Shown in pieces: positions 36,281 to 44,668 of a stretch of DNA of 52,280 nucleotides; within the stretch, counting starts at the first letter, position 1; each line of letters begins with the position of its first letter. A model generated the notes under the pieces. The model had not been told where the DNA came from. It worked only from the letters and a program-made list of their open reading frames with translations, and made no database searches. Source of the stretch: an uncultured Coriobacteriaceae bacterium (GTDB taxonomy: Bacteria > Actinomycetota > Coriobacteriia > Coriobacteriales > Atopobiaceae); contig CACYGL010000022.1 of the NCBI GenBank assembly GCA_902773995.1, positions 1 through 52,280 of the forward strand, in the 5' to 3' direction. A program made the position numbers and the translations under genes.

Positions 36281-37333
36281 ATGCTCAGGATCGGTCACGC
36301 CATACTGCACGTCTTTGACTTCGAGAGCGGCAGCACGTTCTTCTCCGAGCGCGAGCTCGACCTCGACAACCGCCAGACCCGCTCATACGTCACGCGCCGG
36401 CTGCGCCGCATCCGCTCGAGCGCCGAGAGCAAGCACGGCACCTTTGCCCCCGAGAGCAACTTTGCCTCCGGCCTCAAGGAGTACCTTGCCGGCCAGGTGC
36501 CGTTCGTGGACTTCTCGGTGCAGATAGCCCAGTGGTTCTGGGAGGAGCTGCGCCGCGCCGAGGATCTCGAGCAGTGCGACCTCCTCGTGGCGGACTTCAC
36601 GGACACCGGCGAGATGCGCGCTTCCGAGAATGCCGACGAGGACAAGGTCGCGGATGCTTACGAGTCCGAGGGAACGCGCCTCTTTGCCGTGGTGCTTCTC
36701 CCCAGGAAGCAGGCGTTCATCCACGAGGTGGACGAGAACGGCAACGAGATCGCCCGCCAGGACGCCACGCTTCCCAACCCCACGCAGAAGGTCGACACCT
36801 ACGTCCTCATTGACGCCGACACCCTTGCTATCGACTTCCACGACAAGGAGCGTAGCGTGGCCGGCGAGTCGCGCCAGATCATCCCCGAGCTCTTCCTGCA
36901 GTGCTCGCAGGAGGCGTCGAGCCACGAGGTCATCGACGAGGTCACGAGCATTGTGGAGGACCTCTCCGAGGAGTATGGCCTCACACCGGCCGTAGAGGTT
37001 TCGCGCGCGAAGGCGGCGCTTGCCCGCCACGCGGATACCGACGAGGCCATCCAGCCCGCAGATGTGGGCCGCGAGGTCTTTGAGGACAACCCCGAGATGG
37101 CGCAGCGCTTCGAGGAGCGCACCCGCGAGCGCGACCTGCCCGAGGAGGTGCCGGTGCGCCGCGGTGCCGCCAACCGACTCACCCGCACGCATCGTATTCG
37201 CACCGACACGGGCGTTGAGATTGCATTCCCCTCGGAGCTCGCCGAGCGCCCGGGCTACATCGAGTTCTCGCACCAGGAGGACGGCAGCATCTCGATTGTG
37301 ATCAGCAACGTTGCGCGAATCGAGAACCGCTAG
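36281..37333 (+). CDS. 37-kDa nucleoid-associated protein (NdpA/YejK family)
   Basis: 350 residues. The start MLRIGHAILHVFDF, the conserved FFSERELDLDNRQTRSYVTRRLRRI, and later the DxTLxIDFHDKE and AVEVSRAKAALA segments fit the NA37 (NdpA) family, proteins found bound to the nucleoid in other bacteria with unclear role. ATG 36281 was chosen with AAGGAATGCGAGG upstream. Rich in Glu/Asp. Transcribed alone as far as visible; the upstream gap holds repeats and the candidate ncRNA. Confidence 0.8.
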   Translation: MLRIGHAILHVFDFESGSTFFSERELDLDNRQTRSYVTRRLRRIRSSAESKHGTFAPESNFASGLKEYLAGQVPFVDFSVQIAQWFWEELRRAEDLEQCDLLVADFTDTGEMRASENADEDKVADAYESEGTRLFAVVLLPRKQAFIHEVDENGNEIARQDATLPNPTQKVDTYVLIDADTLAIDFHDKERSVAGESRQIIPELFLQCSQEASSHEVIDEVTSIVEDLSEEYGLTPAVEVSRAKAALARHADTDEAIQPADVGREVFEDNPEMAQRFEERTRERDLPEEVPVRRGAANRLTRTHRIRTDTGVEIAFPSELAERPGYIEFSHQEDGSISIVISNVARIENR

Positions 37334-37488
37334 GAAAACGCTGGTTGCCGCGGTGCCGTCGCAGGGTCGCCGCAAGTGCCTTCGGCCGCTGGCCGTCTGC
37401 CCCATGTGTTTTTCGTCCGTCGTGTGGCGAACGAGTAGAATGGCATGCGTGACCTTTAACGTAACCCATCCGTACTCTAGGAGGCCCC

Positions 37489-38727
37489 ATGCAGACTAGC
37501 GGCACCAGCAGCCAGCGTGCGTCCAACGCACTCGCTCCCGCGCGTACCGTCACGCGCAGGGATGCCTTCAGGCTGCTCATTGGCGCGGGTGTGCTTGCAT
37601 TTGCCAGCCCCGTCGCCGCCTTCGCCACCTCTCAGTCGGACATTGACGCCGCGCAGTCGGATGCCGATGCCGCGCAATCTCAGCTCGACCAGATCAGCCA
37701 GGAGGTCTCTGACCTCTCCGCGCAGCTCTCGGACACCGTCGGCCAGATCGATGACGTCTCGGCGCAGATTGACCAGACCCAGGCTGACATCGACGCCAAA
37801 GAGGCGGACATCGAGAAGAAGCAGCAAGACATCGACACCAAGCAGCAGGAGATCGAGCAGAAGCAGGAGGTCTTGGGCCAGCGCATGTCCGCTGCCTTCA
37901 AGTCCGGTAACGCCAGCACTCTCGATTTGCTGCTCTCCTCGGCCTCGTTCGAGGAGCTTACGTCCAACATCTACTACCTCGACAAGGTGTCCGAGCAGGA
38001 CAACTCCATGATCGAGGAAGTCAAGAGCCTGAAGGCGGACCTCGAGACGCAGAAGGCGCAGCTCGAGGACGACAAAGCAACGCTTGAGTCCAAGCAGGCT
38101 GACCTTACGTCCCAGAAGGACCAGCTCAACCAGCTCAAGAGCGAGCAGGAGTCCCAGCTCGCGGACGTCCAGGCAAAGCAGGACGAGGCCCAGACCCTCG
38201 TCGACCAGCTCAACTCCAACGTCCAGAGCCTCATCGACCAGCGCAACGCCGAGCTTCTCGCCGCCCAGGAGGAGGCCCGCCGCATGGCTGCGAGCAGGAG
38301 CTCGAGCAGCTCAAGCAGCACGGTGACCATCGTCTCCGGCGCCTCTGGCTCCCAGGCGGCAGTCATCGCCGCCACGTACAGCACCGGCTCCACCGGCGCG
38401 GGCTACTGCGCCGCGTGGGTCTCCAACGTCTTTGCCAACGCTGGCGTGGGCTCGTTTGGCGGTAACGCCTGCGACATGTACTGGTCGTACTGCTCGAGCT
38501 CGGACAAGTCGTCCATCCAGCCGGGCATGATCATCGCCGTTCCCACCGAGCCCTACTCCGCCGCCGCGCGCCTGTACGGCCACATTGGCATCTACGTGGG
38601 GAACAACACCGTCAGGCACTGCCTGAGCGGCGTGATCACCACGCAGAGCCTGGACTCCTGGATTAGCCAGTTTGGCGTTACCGCCACTCCGCGCTGGGGC
38701 TGGTTGGGTGGCGTGGCTCTTGCGTAG
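37489..38727 (+). CDS. Secreted coiled-coil cell-wall hydrolase (PcsB-like, CHAP/NlpC-type)
   Basis: 412 residues. Tat-like signal (VTRRDAFRLLIGAGVLAFASPVAAFA), then a long coiled coil (about 45-265) of Asp/Gln-rich heptads with a PcsB/CwlO-like hinge (AFKSGNASTLDLLLSSASFEELTSNIYYLDKVSEQD), a Ser-rich linker and a C-terminal Cys peptidase/amidase domain of about 125 residues with catalytic Cys in GAGYCAAWVSN and His in YGHIGIYVGNN. Such proteins cleave peptidoglycan and are often regulated by FtsEX; no ftsEX is here. AGGAGG 4 bases before the ATG. Confidence 0.9.
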   Translation: MQTSGTSSQRASNALAPARTVTRRDAFRLLIGAGVLAFASPVAAFATSQSDIDAAQSDADAAQSQLDQISQEVSDLSAQLSDTVGQIDDVSAQIDQTQADIDAKEADIEKKQQDIDTKQQEIEQKQEVLGQRMSAAFKSGNASTLDLLLSSASFEELTSNIYYLDKVSEQDNSMIEEVKSLKADLETQKAQLEDDKATLESKQADLTSQKDQLNQLKSEQESQLADVQAKQDEAQTLVDQLNSNVQSLIDQRNAELLAAQEEARRMAASRSSSSSSSTVTIVSGASGSQAAVIAATYSTGSTGAGYCAAWVSNVFANAGVGSFGGNACDMYWSYCSSSDKSSIQPGMIIAVPTEPYSAAARLYGHIGIYVGNNTVRHCLSGVITTQSLDSWISQFGVTATPRWGWLGGVALA

Positions 38728-39715
38728 GCTGGCTGGCGAGAGGGACGAGGTTGCCTCGGTCCCGCAGACCCCCGCGCAGGTGACGCTCGGCGTTGTCTCG
38801 GCCGTCATGGCCATTCTTGGCGCCGTGGTGCTGCTCGCGGGCGGACTGGTGCTCTTTGCTGCCGTGACGGGCCAGGCGGACGCCTCGGATTCCGGACTCA
38901 CCATTGCAGGTATCACGCTCTCCGGCTGGTCTCCCATGGGCCTTGCCGTAGTCACGCTCGCCGCCGGCGCGCTGCTCTGCCTTACGGCCTGGTTGGGGTA
39001 TGCCGCCTCGCGCGACTCCGGTCGCGTGGGGCCGTACCGTTTCCTCTGCTACCTGGTTGGCCTGGTGCTTCTCGTTGCTATCCTCTGGAGCTGGGGCGCA
39101 GGTACCATCCTCATCTTCAACCCCATCGTGCTCTCCGCCACCATCACGTACGTGGTGGTGTGTTCGTCGCTTGCCGACCGCGTGCAGCGCGAGCACGACG
39201 AGGGAGTGCGCGGCGAGTCCTTCATGCTCGATGGCCACCAGCGCGCGCTGAGGCTCATCTCGCAGGTCATGATTGTGACCGCAGTTCTCAACGTCGTGAT
39301 CACCATGGTTGTGTGGTATGCCGTCTCCCAGATGGACCCCACCACGCGGGTCACCCTTGCCCAGGCGCGCTACAGCGCCGGGGAGTTCTCGGGCATCGTG
39401 CTTGCCTGGGGCCTGGCGTCTGCCGGCGTCAACCTTCTGGTGGGCATCCTTGGCCTGCGTGGTGCCAACCAGCCCGAGAAGATCCGGCCCTTCCTGTGGG
39501 TCTCGGCAATCTCCTTTGGCTACGCGGCCGTCCAGCTGGTGCTGGGCATTGTGACCGCGGGCAGCATGGGAAGCGTGCAGTCTAGCTCTATCACTGATGC
39601 CCTCTTCTACGGCGCCTGCACGTACTTGAGTGCAAAGATTCGCCGCCAGCCGCGTGACCACGAGGGTCAGGCAACTGACGGCGAGGCGGGTAACCAACCG
39701 CTTGGCGCCAACTAG
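38720..39715 (+). CDS. Multi-pass membrane protein, unknown function
   Basis: About 331 residues with seven or more hydrophobic segments (for example LGVVSAVMAILGAVVLLAGG, LVGLVLLVAILWSWGAG). The family is not recognised. The start is uncertain: the frame overlaps the 3' end of the wall-hydrolase gene, no ATG exists before the first helix, and the only possible starts there are TTG 38720 or GTG 38780, neither with a good ribosome binding site; a GAGAGGGACGAGG stretch lies between. A lost start region is possible. Its stop TAG overlaps the stop of the convergent pepV gene in a shared CTAG. Confidence 0.7.
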   Translation: MRRLAGERDEVASVPQTPAQVTLGVVSAVMAILGAVVLLAGGLVLFAAVTGQADASDSGLTIAGITLSGWSPMGLAVVTLAAGALLCLTAWLGYAASRDSGRVGPYRFLCYLVGLVLLVAILWSWGAGTILIFNPIVLSATITYVVVCSSLADRVQREHDEGVRGESFMLDGHQRALRLISQVMIVTAVLNVVITMVVWYAVSQMDPTTRVTLAQARYSAGEFSGIVLAWGLASAGVNLLVGILGLRGANQPEKIRPFLWVSAISFGYAAVQLVLGIVTAGSMGSVQSSSITDALFYGACTYLSAKIRRQPRDHEGQATDGEAGNQPLGAN

Positions 39716-41157
39716 GCCGTGGGCTCGGTGAGCTCCAGCTCCATGAGACGCGCGATGCTCACGATGTAGATCTTGAGCGCGCGGCGCAGGCTCTCCTCCG
39801 AGACGGCCTCGTCGGGACCGTGCTCGATGCCCACCCACGAGGGCTCCTTCGCGTACGGCTCGTGCGGGCCAAAGGCGCAGGCGCGGCGAAAGTGGCGCGC
39901 GTAGGTGCCGCCGCCAATGGTGAACGCCTTGCCTTCGCGGCCGGTGTACTCGGCGTAGGTCTCAAGCAGCGTGGTGATCTCCGGCGAGCTGGGGTCGATG
40001 TAGAAGGGCTCCACGTCGCGGCCCTCTTCGAAGTTCGCGTTGAAGCGCGTGGCAAAGCGCCTGAGCTCCACCGTGATGCGGCTGCCCGATGTCGAGGTGG
40101 GGTAGCGCGCGTCGATGGTCTGGACAAAGCGGTCGCCCTTTGTGCGTACGGTGCCGCCAATGCAGGTGAGCGCGCCAAACTTGTCGTCTGCGGCGGCGAT
40201 GCCCAGCGGCTTGCCGTCGCTGGCGTGGCAGACCTCGTGCTCCAGGTGCAGCCAACGCTTCTCGGTGTCCGTGAGGCCGGGGACGTTGGCGAGAAGGTAG
40301 TCGGCAAGCACGCATATGGCGTTCACGGTGCCGGCGGGCATGGAGGCATGGCCGCCCTTGCCGTGTGCCGTCACGCGGGCAAGCCCCTCGCCTGCAGGTT
40401 CGACGTCTACGTGCGCTGCAGCGGGGAGCTTCTCGGCGTCAACGCGCACAAGGGCAGTGGCCTGGCCGGGGATCGCGTTGGAGACGGTGCCGCCGTCGAG
40501 TTCCTCGATCACGCCGCCCATCATGGGCTCGGAGGTGAAACTGCCGCCAAAGAGGCCCTTCTCGCCGCAGATGAGCGGGAAGTCGGCGTCGGGTGAGAAG
40601 CAGAAGGCGGGCTCGGGGCAGCGGTCGAGGTAGTGCTCGACGTCTGCCATGTTGGTCTCCTCGTTGTTGCCAATGATGCAGCGGAGGGCGTAGGGGAGCG
40701 GCTCGCCGGTCTCCTTCACCTGGAGGGCAAAGAAGTGCGCAGCCCAGAGCGAGAGGACTAGCGGACCCTTGTCGTCGAGCACGCCACGGCCCATGAGGTA
40801 GCCCTCGCGGCGCGTCACGTCGAGCGCGGGGACGGTCCAGCCAAGGCCCACGGGGACGATGTCAGAGTGGGCTATGGTCGCCACGTAGGGCGCGCCCTCC
40901 CTGCCCGCGACCTCGCCGTAGCCAATGCAGCCGTCGAGGTCCGTGACGGCAAGGCCCAGGCGGCTGGCAATGCCCTCTGCTGCCACCAGGGCCTCGTTTG
41001 CCTTGGGGCCATAGGGCTTGCCCGGCTCGGCGGCCGAGAGGTCCTCGACCGACTCTATTCTCACGAGCGTACGGATGTCTTCGACAACGTTCTCCCAGAC
41101 CTCGTCGACGTATGCGTCGACCTTGGCCTTGAGCTGGTCGTCGTTGGTCTGTGCCAT
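39712..41157 (-). CDS. pepV: M20-family dipeptidase PepV
   Basis: 481 residues. Zinc dipeptidase of the M20 family: VATIAHSDIVPVG (metal His), RGVLDDKGPLV (bridging Asp), IIGNNEETNMADV (catalytic Glu), DADFPLICGEKG (PepV hallmark), a lid domain and GGGTYARHF near the C-terminus. It hydrolyses Xaa-dipeptides in the cytoplasm, feeding amino acid use. GGGAGG precedes the ATG giving MAQTNDD. Complete in frame. Convergent with the membrane-protein gene. Confidence 0.94.
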   Translation of the reverse strand: MAQTNDDQLKAKVDAYVDEVWENVVEDIRTLVRIESVEDLSAAEPGKPYGPKANEALVAAEGIASRLGLAVTDLDGCIGYGEVAGREGAPYVATIAHSDIVPVGLGWTVPALDVTRREGYLMGRGVLDDKGPLVLSLWAAHFFALQVKETGEPLPYALRCIIGNNEETNMADVEHYLDRCPEPAFCFSPDADFPLICGEKGLFGGSFTSEPMMGGVIEELDGGTVSNAIPGQATALVRVDAEKLPAAAHVDVEPAGEGLARVTAHGKGGHASMPAGTVNAICVLADYLLANVPGLTDTEKRWLHLEHEVCHASDGKPLGIAAADDKFGALTCIGGTVRTKGDRFVQTIDARYPTSTSGSRITVELRRFATRFNANFEEGRDVEPFYIDPSSPEITTLLETYAEYTGREGKAFTIGGGTYARHFRRACAFGPHEPYAKEPSWVGIEHGPDEAVSEESLRRALKIYIVSIARLMELELTEPTA

Positions 41158-41340
41158 GCTTCCTCCCAATGGGTTGGTAAATCGTGCCCCACCATCTTAG
41201 ACGCTTGCGCTGGGACGTGGCGGCGGGGTCGCTCGCGGGGTACCGCGCGGCGCTGGGGGCAAGTGGTGTCACAATGGCACGTGATGCTGCGTGGTGCCTA
41301 CGCAGCGCCGGAGGTGCGGTGTTGACCGGAGGGGGTTTCC

Positions 41341-43029
41341 ATGGCTGGTGACGAGTGGTACAAGGACGTGGTGTTCTACCAGATCTGGCCGCGCAGCTTT
41401 GCCGACGGCAACGGTGACGGCATTGGCGACCTCTATGGCGTCTACGAGAAGCTCAACTACGTGAAGTCGCTGGGCGTGGGTGGTATCTGGTTCTCTCCGC
41501 TGTACGTCTCGCCCAACGCCGACTTTGGCTACGACATTGCTGACTACCGGCGCATCTCGCCGGACTATGGGGACGAGAAGATCTTCCGCCGCGTGCTCGA
41601 CCGCGCACATGAGCTGGGCCTCAAGGTCATCATGGACCTGGTGATAAACCACACCTCGAGCGAGCACGAGTGGTTCCGCAAGGGTATTGACCCCACAAGC
41701 CCCTACCATGACTACTACATCTGGCGTGACCCCGCGCCGGACGGCGGCGTTCCCAACAACTGGCAGAGCATGTTCGGAGGTCCCGCCTGGACGTACAACG
41801 AGGAAAACGGCCAGTATTATCTGCATCTCTTCTCGGCAGGCCAGCCCGACCTCAACATGGACAATCCGCGCGTGCGCGACGAGGTCAAAGACGTCATGCG
41901 CTACTGGCTGGACATGGGCGTCGACGGCTTCCGCGAGGACGTGATCACCCTTATCTCCAAGGCGGAGGGCCTGCCCAACGACCGCGGGCCCCTCTCGCTT
42001 CCCAAGGGCAGACAGTACTACGACTGCGGGTCGCACCTCGCGGACTACCTGGGCGAGTTCCGTCACGACGTGCTGGCGCGGCGCGACTGCTTTGTGGTGG
42101 GCGAGGCACCCTTCGTGGATGTGGAGAAGGCGCGCATGCTCACGCAGGGGCCGCGCGAGAAGCGCCTGCTCGACATGGTCTTTAGCTTCGAGCACATGGA
42201 GGCGGACTGTCTCTTTACGGAGTACATCCCTCTGCCGTTTAGCCCCAGGCGCTTCATGCGCGCGCTCTCGCGCTGGCAGGATGGGCTGCACGGCGTGGGC
42301 TGGAACGCGCTTTACCTCGAGAACCACGACCATCCGCGCGTGATCAGCCGCTACGGGAGCGAGCGCTACCGGCGCGAGAGCGGCTCGATGCTTGCGTGCG
42401 CGTACCTCTTCCTCGAGGGGACGCCCTTTGTCTACCAGGGGCAGGAGATTGGCATGACCAACATCTCGCTGCCGTCCATCGAGGACTACCCAGACTGCAT
42501 TGCGCAGGCCAACTATCGCTCCTACGTGGGGAAGATGGGGGAGGAGAAGGCGCTTGCCCGCGTGCGGCGGGCTACGCGCGACAACGCCCGCACGCCCATG
42601 CAGTGGGATGCCACCCCCAACGCCGGCTTTAGCACGCACGAGCCGTGGTTTGCCGTGAACCCCAACTACTGCGAGGTCAACGTGGCCGTGCAGGGCAATG
42701 ACGAGAACTCGCTCCTCAACTTCTACCGTCGCGCCATCGAGCTTCGAACCAAGAGTGCCGCCGTTCGCTGGGGCGAGTACCACGAGTTCCTCCGTGCGAA
42801 CGGTAGCGTGTACGCGTACTCGCGCGAGTTCGCGGGTGACGAAGAGCACGAGGCCGAGACGCTGCTCGTGGTGTGCTGCTTTGGCAAGGGCGGGCACCGC
42901 GTGGGGCTGCCGGGTAAGTTCCGGGGCCGCCCGCACGAGGTCCTTCTCGCCAACTATCCCGTGGAGGACGCCAGCGCTGACTCGTTTGTCGCGCGGCCGT
43001 ATGAGGCGCGGGTGTATAGGGTGCAGTAG
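41341..43029 (+). CDS. GH13 alpha-glucosidase (oligo-1,6-glucosidase/trehalose-6-P hydrolase type)
   Basis: 562 residues. Family blocks: WYKDVVFYQIWPRSFADGNGDGIGDL at the N-terminus, DLVINHTSSEHEWF, catalytic nucleophile Asp in GVDGFREDVI, acid Glu in VVGEAPFVD, and transition-state Asp in YLENHDHPRV. The Arg-Glu-Asp in place of the usual R-M-D next to the nucleophile is slightly unusual. Enzymes of this group release glucose from isomalto-oligosaccharides, maltose or trehalose-6-phosphate; the exact substrate cannot be assigned. GACCGGAGGGGG precedes the ATG. No sugar transporter is adjacent. Confidence 0.92.
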   Translation: MAGDEWYKDVVFYQIWPRSFADGNGDGIGDLYGVYEKLNYVKSLGVGGIWFSPLYVSPNADFGYDIADYRRISPDYGDEKIFRRVLDRAHELGLKVIMDLVINHTSSEHEWFRKGIDPTSPYHDYYIWRDPAPDGGVPNNWQSMFGGPAWTYNEENGQYYLHLFSAGQPDLNMDNPRVRDEVKDVMRYWLDMGVDGFREDVITLISKAEGLPNDRGPLSLPKGRQYYDCGSHLADYLGEFRHDVLARRDCFVVGEAPFVDVEKARMLTQGPREKRLLDMVFSFEHMEADCLFTEYIPLPFSPRRFMRALSRWQDGLHGVGWNALYLENHDHPRVISRYGSERYRRESGSMLACAYLFLEGTPFVYQGQEIGMTNISLPSIEDYPDCIAQANYRSYVGKMGEEKALARVRRATRDNARTPMQWDATPNAGFSTHEPWFAVNPNYCEVNVAVQGNDENSLLNFYRRAIELRTKSAAVRWGEYHEFLRANGSVYAYSREFAGDEEHEAETLLVVCCFGKGGHRVGLPGKFRGRPHEVLLANYPVEDASADSFVARPYEARVYRVQ

Positions 43030-43157
43030 GACGGCGCGTGTGCGACCAGTGCGGCTTGCGTGCCGCCGGTGCGCGGCGCGGCGCCTTCGCGAGGCCTCCA
43101 TGCCTTCCGACTACAATGCCACCTCCTGCTACCGATACGTAAGGGAGGTCCGGGGCA

Positions 43158-43619
43158 ATGAAGGTCGCCATGAGAAGGGCCGTGCTCGTCGCTGTCATCT
43201 GCTTTGCCGTCGCGCTCGTCGTGAGCGTTGCGTTTCTCGTCTGGTTCAACGCCGACCCCGACACGAACATCACCGCGATTCTCTCCAGTCTGCCACTGAG
43301 CTACCTATACGCGATTTCGTCCGACCTTGCCGCGTTTTCCGTTGGAGCGCTAGTCGCGCTTGTGGCGGGGTCTCTCGCACACCTGCGCATGCCCAACCTG
43401 CCGCGCGTGGTCTTTTCCGCGCTGGGCTGGGTTGTGCTGGGTTTCCTGCTGCTCGCACCCGTTGTTGCGACGATGGTAACAAGCTCGGCGGCCATCATGT
43501 TTGCGCTGGTTGTGTATGCCGCGATCAAGGTCCCGGTGGTCTTTTCTGCGTTTGGACTGCTGCTGGGTCTGGGCTTTGCCGAGAAGCGCGGCGCTGCGGA
43601 GCCTGACGACCGCGCGTAA
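43158..43619 (+). CDS. Small four-helix membrane protein, unknown function
   Basis: 153 residues with four hydrophobic segments (about 8-30, 48-70, 80-105, 112-145) and short charged ends; N-terminal MKVAMRR positive, C-terminus acidic. No motif recognised. AAGGGAGG 8 bases upstream of the ATG and a good terminator downstream support it as a real gene. It follows the glucosidase after 128 bases. Confidence 0.75.
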   Translation: MKVAMRRAVLVAVICFAVALVVSVAFLVWFNADPDTNITAILSSLPLSYLYAISSDLAAFSVGALVALVAGSLAHLRMPNLPRVVFSALGWVVLGFLLLAPVVATMVTSSAAIMFALVVYAAIKVPVVFSAFGLLLGLGFAEKRGAAEPDDRA

Positions 43620-43639
43620 CGCGCATCTTTTGGAAATGA

Positions 43640-43685
43640 AGGCTGGACAGGTGGGGTTTGGCCCTCCTGCCCAGCCTCTTTTTTT
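43640..43685 (+). terminator. Intrinsic terminator
   Basis: Stem AGGCTGG/CCAGCCT (43640-43646 and 43671-43677) with inner GGTGGG/CTCC pairing, followed by seven T. Confidence 0.85.
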
Positions 43686-43712
43686 GAGACAGTGGGCATT
43701 TCTCGGCCCCAT

Positions 43713-43788
43713 TTATTGCGCGAAATTTCACGAGAAGTAATCAGCCAACTCGAGAAACGTCCGTCTTGCTAGGAAAAACGCGCAATAA
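43713..43788. repeat. 76-bp TTATTGCGCG miniature inverted repeat, copy 3
   Basis: Inverted orientation relative to 24170-24245: here the right end reads CTAGGAAAAACGCGCAATAA and the left end TTATTGCGCGAAATTTC. Confidence 0.8.
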
Positions 43789-43814
43789 TGGCGAGCAACA
43801 CAGTTAGCATTGCC

Positions 43815-43863
43815 TGGCGTTTGGCGTTTGGCGTTTGGCGTTTGGCGTTTGGCGTTTGGCGCT
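43815..43863. repeat. Heptanucleotide tandem repeat (TGGCGTT)6-7
   Basis: Six perfect TGGCGTT units and one TGGCGCT variant, ending 36 bases beyond the stop of the hydrolase-like gene. Not coding. Confidence 0.9.
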
Positions 43864-43899
43864 TGGCGGCGCCGGGCCCAGAGGCGCGACGCTCGGAGC

Positions 43900-44610
43900 C
43901 TAGGCCTGGCGAATAAACTGGACCACCTCGTCCACGGCGTGCGAGAGCCACATGGCCTCGCCCACCACGCGAGGCCCCTCGCCAAGCGTGACCAGCCGCG
44001 CGTGGGGAAACTCCTCCGCGGCCCGCCGGGCGTCGTCAAAGGCGCGATGGCTTGCGCCCTCGCTGCGGCACACCAGCACGGGTCCGTGGAAGCGGCGCAT
44101 GTCCCCCCAGATGCTGCCCGCGTCCTGGCCGCCGTCCGTGGTGTGCTCGGCAGAGAAGTCAGGCGAGAGTAGCACCAGCCCGGACACGTCATGGGGGTGC
44201 CGGGCTGCCGCGAGCGTCGCCACCACGCATCCGTGCTCGGCGCCGGCGAGAAACACGCGGCAGTTGTCGATCAGGTCCAGGCGCCCCACGGCGTCGGAGG
44301 CGGCCTCGAGGTCTTCGAGTGCCCGCGACACCTCCGGCACCGTGCCGGCAGCAGGACCGCTATCGCTCACCACGCAGCTTGCAACCCCATGCGCCGCAAG
44401 CTCCTCAAGCGGCAGCTTCACTGCCACGTCGTCCCCGCCTGCCCACATAATCGCCGGCAGGGGACCGGGGTCGTTTGGGGCAAGGAGGCGCACCCGCACC
44501 TCTCGCCCGTCCCGCTCGCAGCGAACGGGCAGCTCGTGCCAGCCAACGCCGCCAAGGACCTCCTCGGCCTCGCGCTCCGCGCGCTTTTCTCCGTGCCTGA
44601 AGATGCCCAT
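43900..44610 (-). CDS. Alpha/beta-hydrolase-like protein without catalytic Ser
   Basis: 236 residues. Hydrolase fold features: LPAIMWAGGDD, strand-turn VFLAGAEHGCVVATLA, LVLLSPDFS, and PVLVCRSEGASHRAFDDA near the C-terminus with a candidate His. In the nucleophile elbow GxSxG the Ser is Glu (GAEHG), so ordinary esterase chemistry is not expected. It may be a binding protein or use other residues. The ATG giving MGIFRHGEK follows GAGGTGGAC; the frame extends upstream into pepD but without conservation. It lies 58 bases downstream of pepD on the same strand, probably one operon. Confidence 0.78.
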   Translation of the reverse strand: MGIFRHGEKRAEREAEEVLGGVGWHELPVRCERDGREVRVRLLAPNDPGPLPAIMWAGGDDVAVKLPLEELAAHGVASCVVSDSGPAAGTVPEVSRALEDLEAASDAVGRLDLIDNCRVFLAGAEHGCVVATLAAARHPHDVSGLVLLSPDFSAEHTTDGGQDAGSIWGDMRRFHGPVLVCRSEGASHRAFDDARRAAEEFPHARLVTLGEGPRVVGEAMWLSHAVDEVVQFIRQA

Positions 44611-44668
44611 GTCCACCTCGACTGCCCTTCTCGCCGCCCGTTCGCCTGCGTCTGTGAACTCCTCGCTC

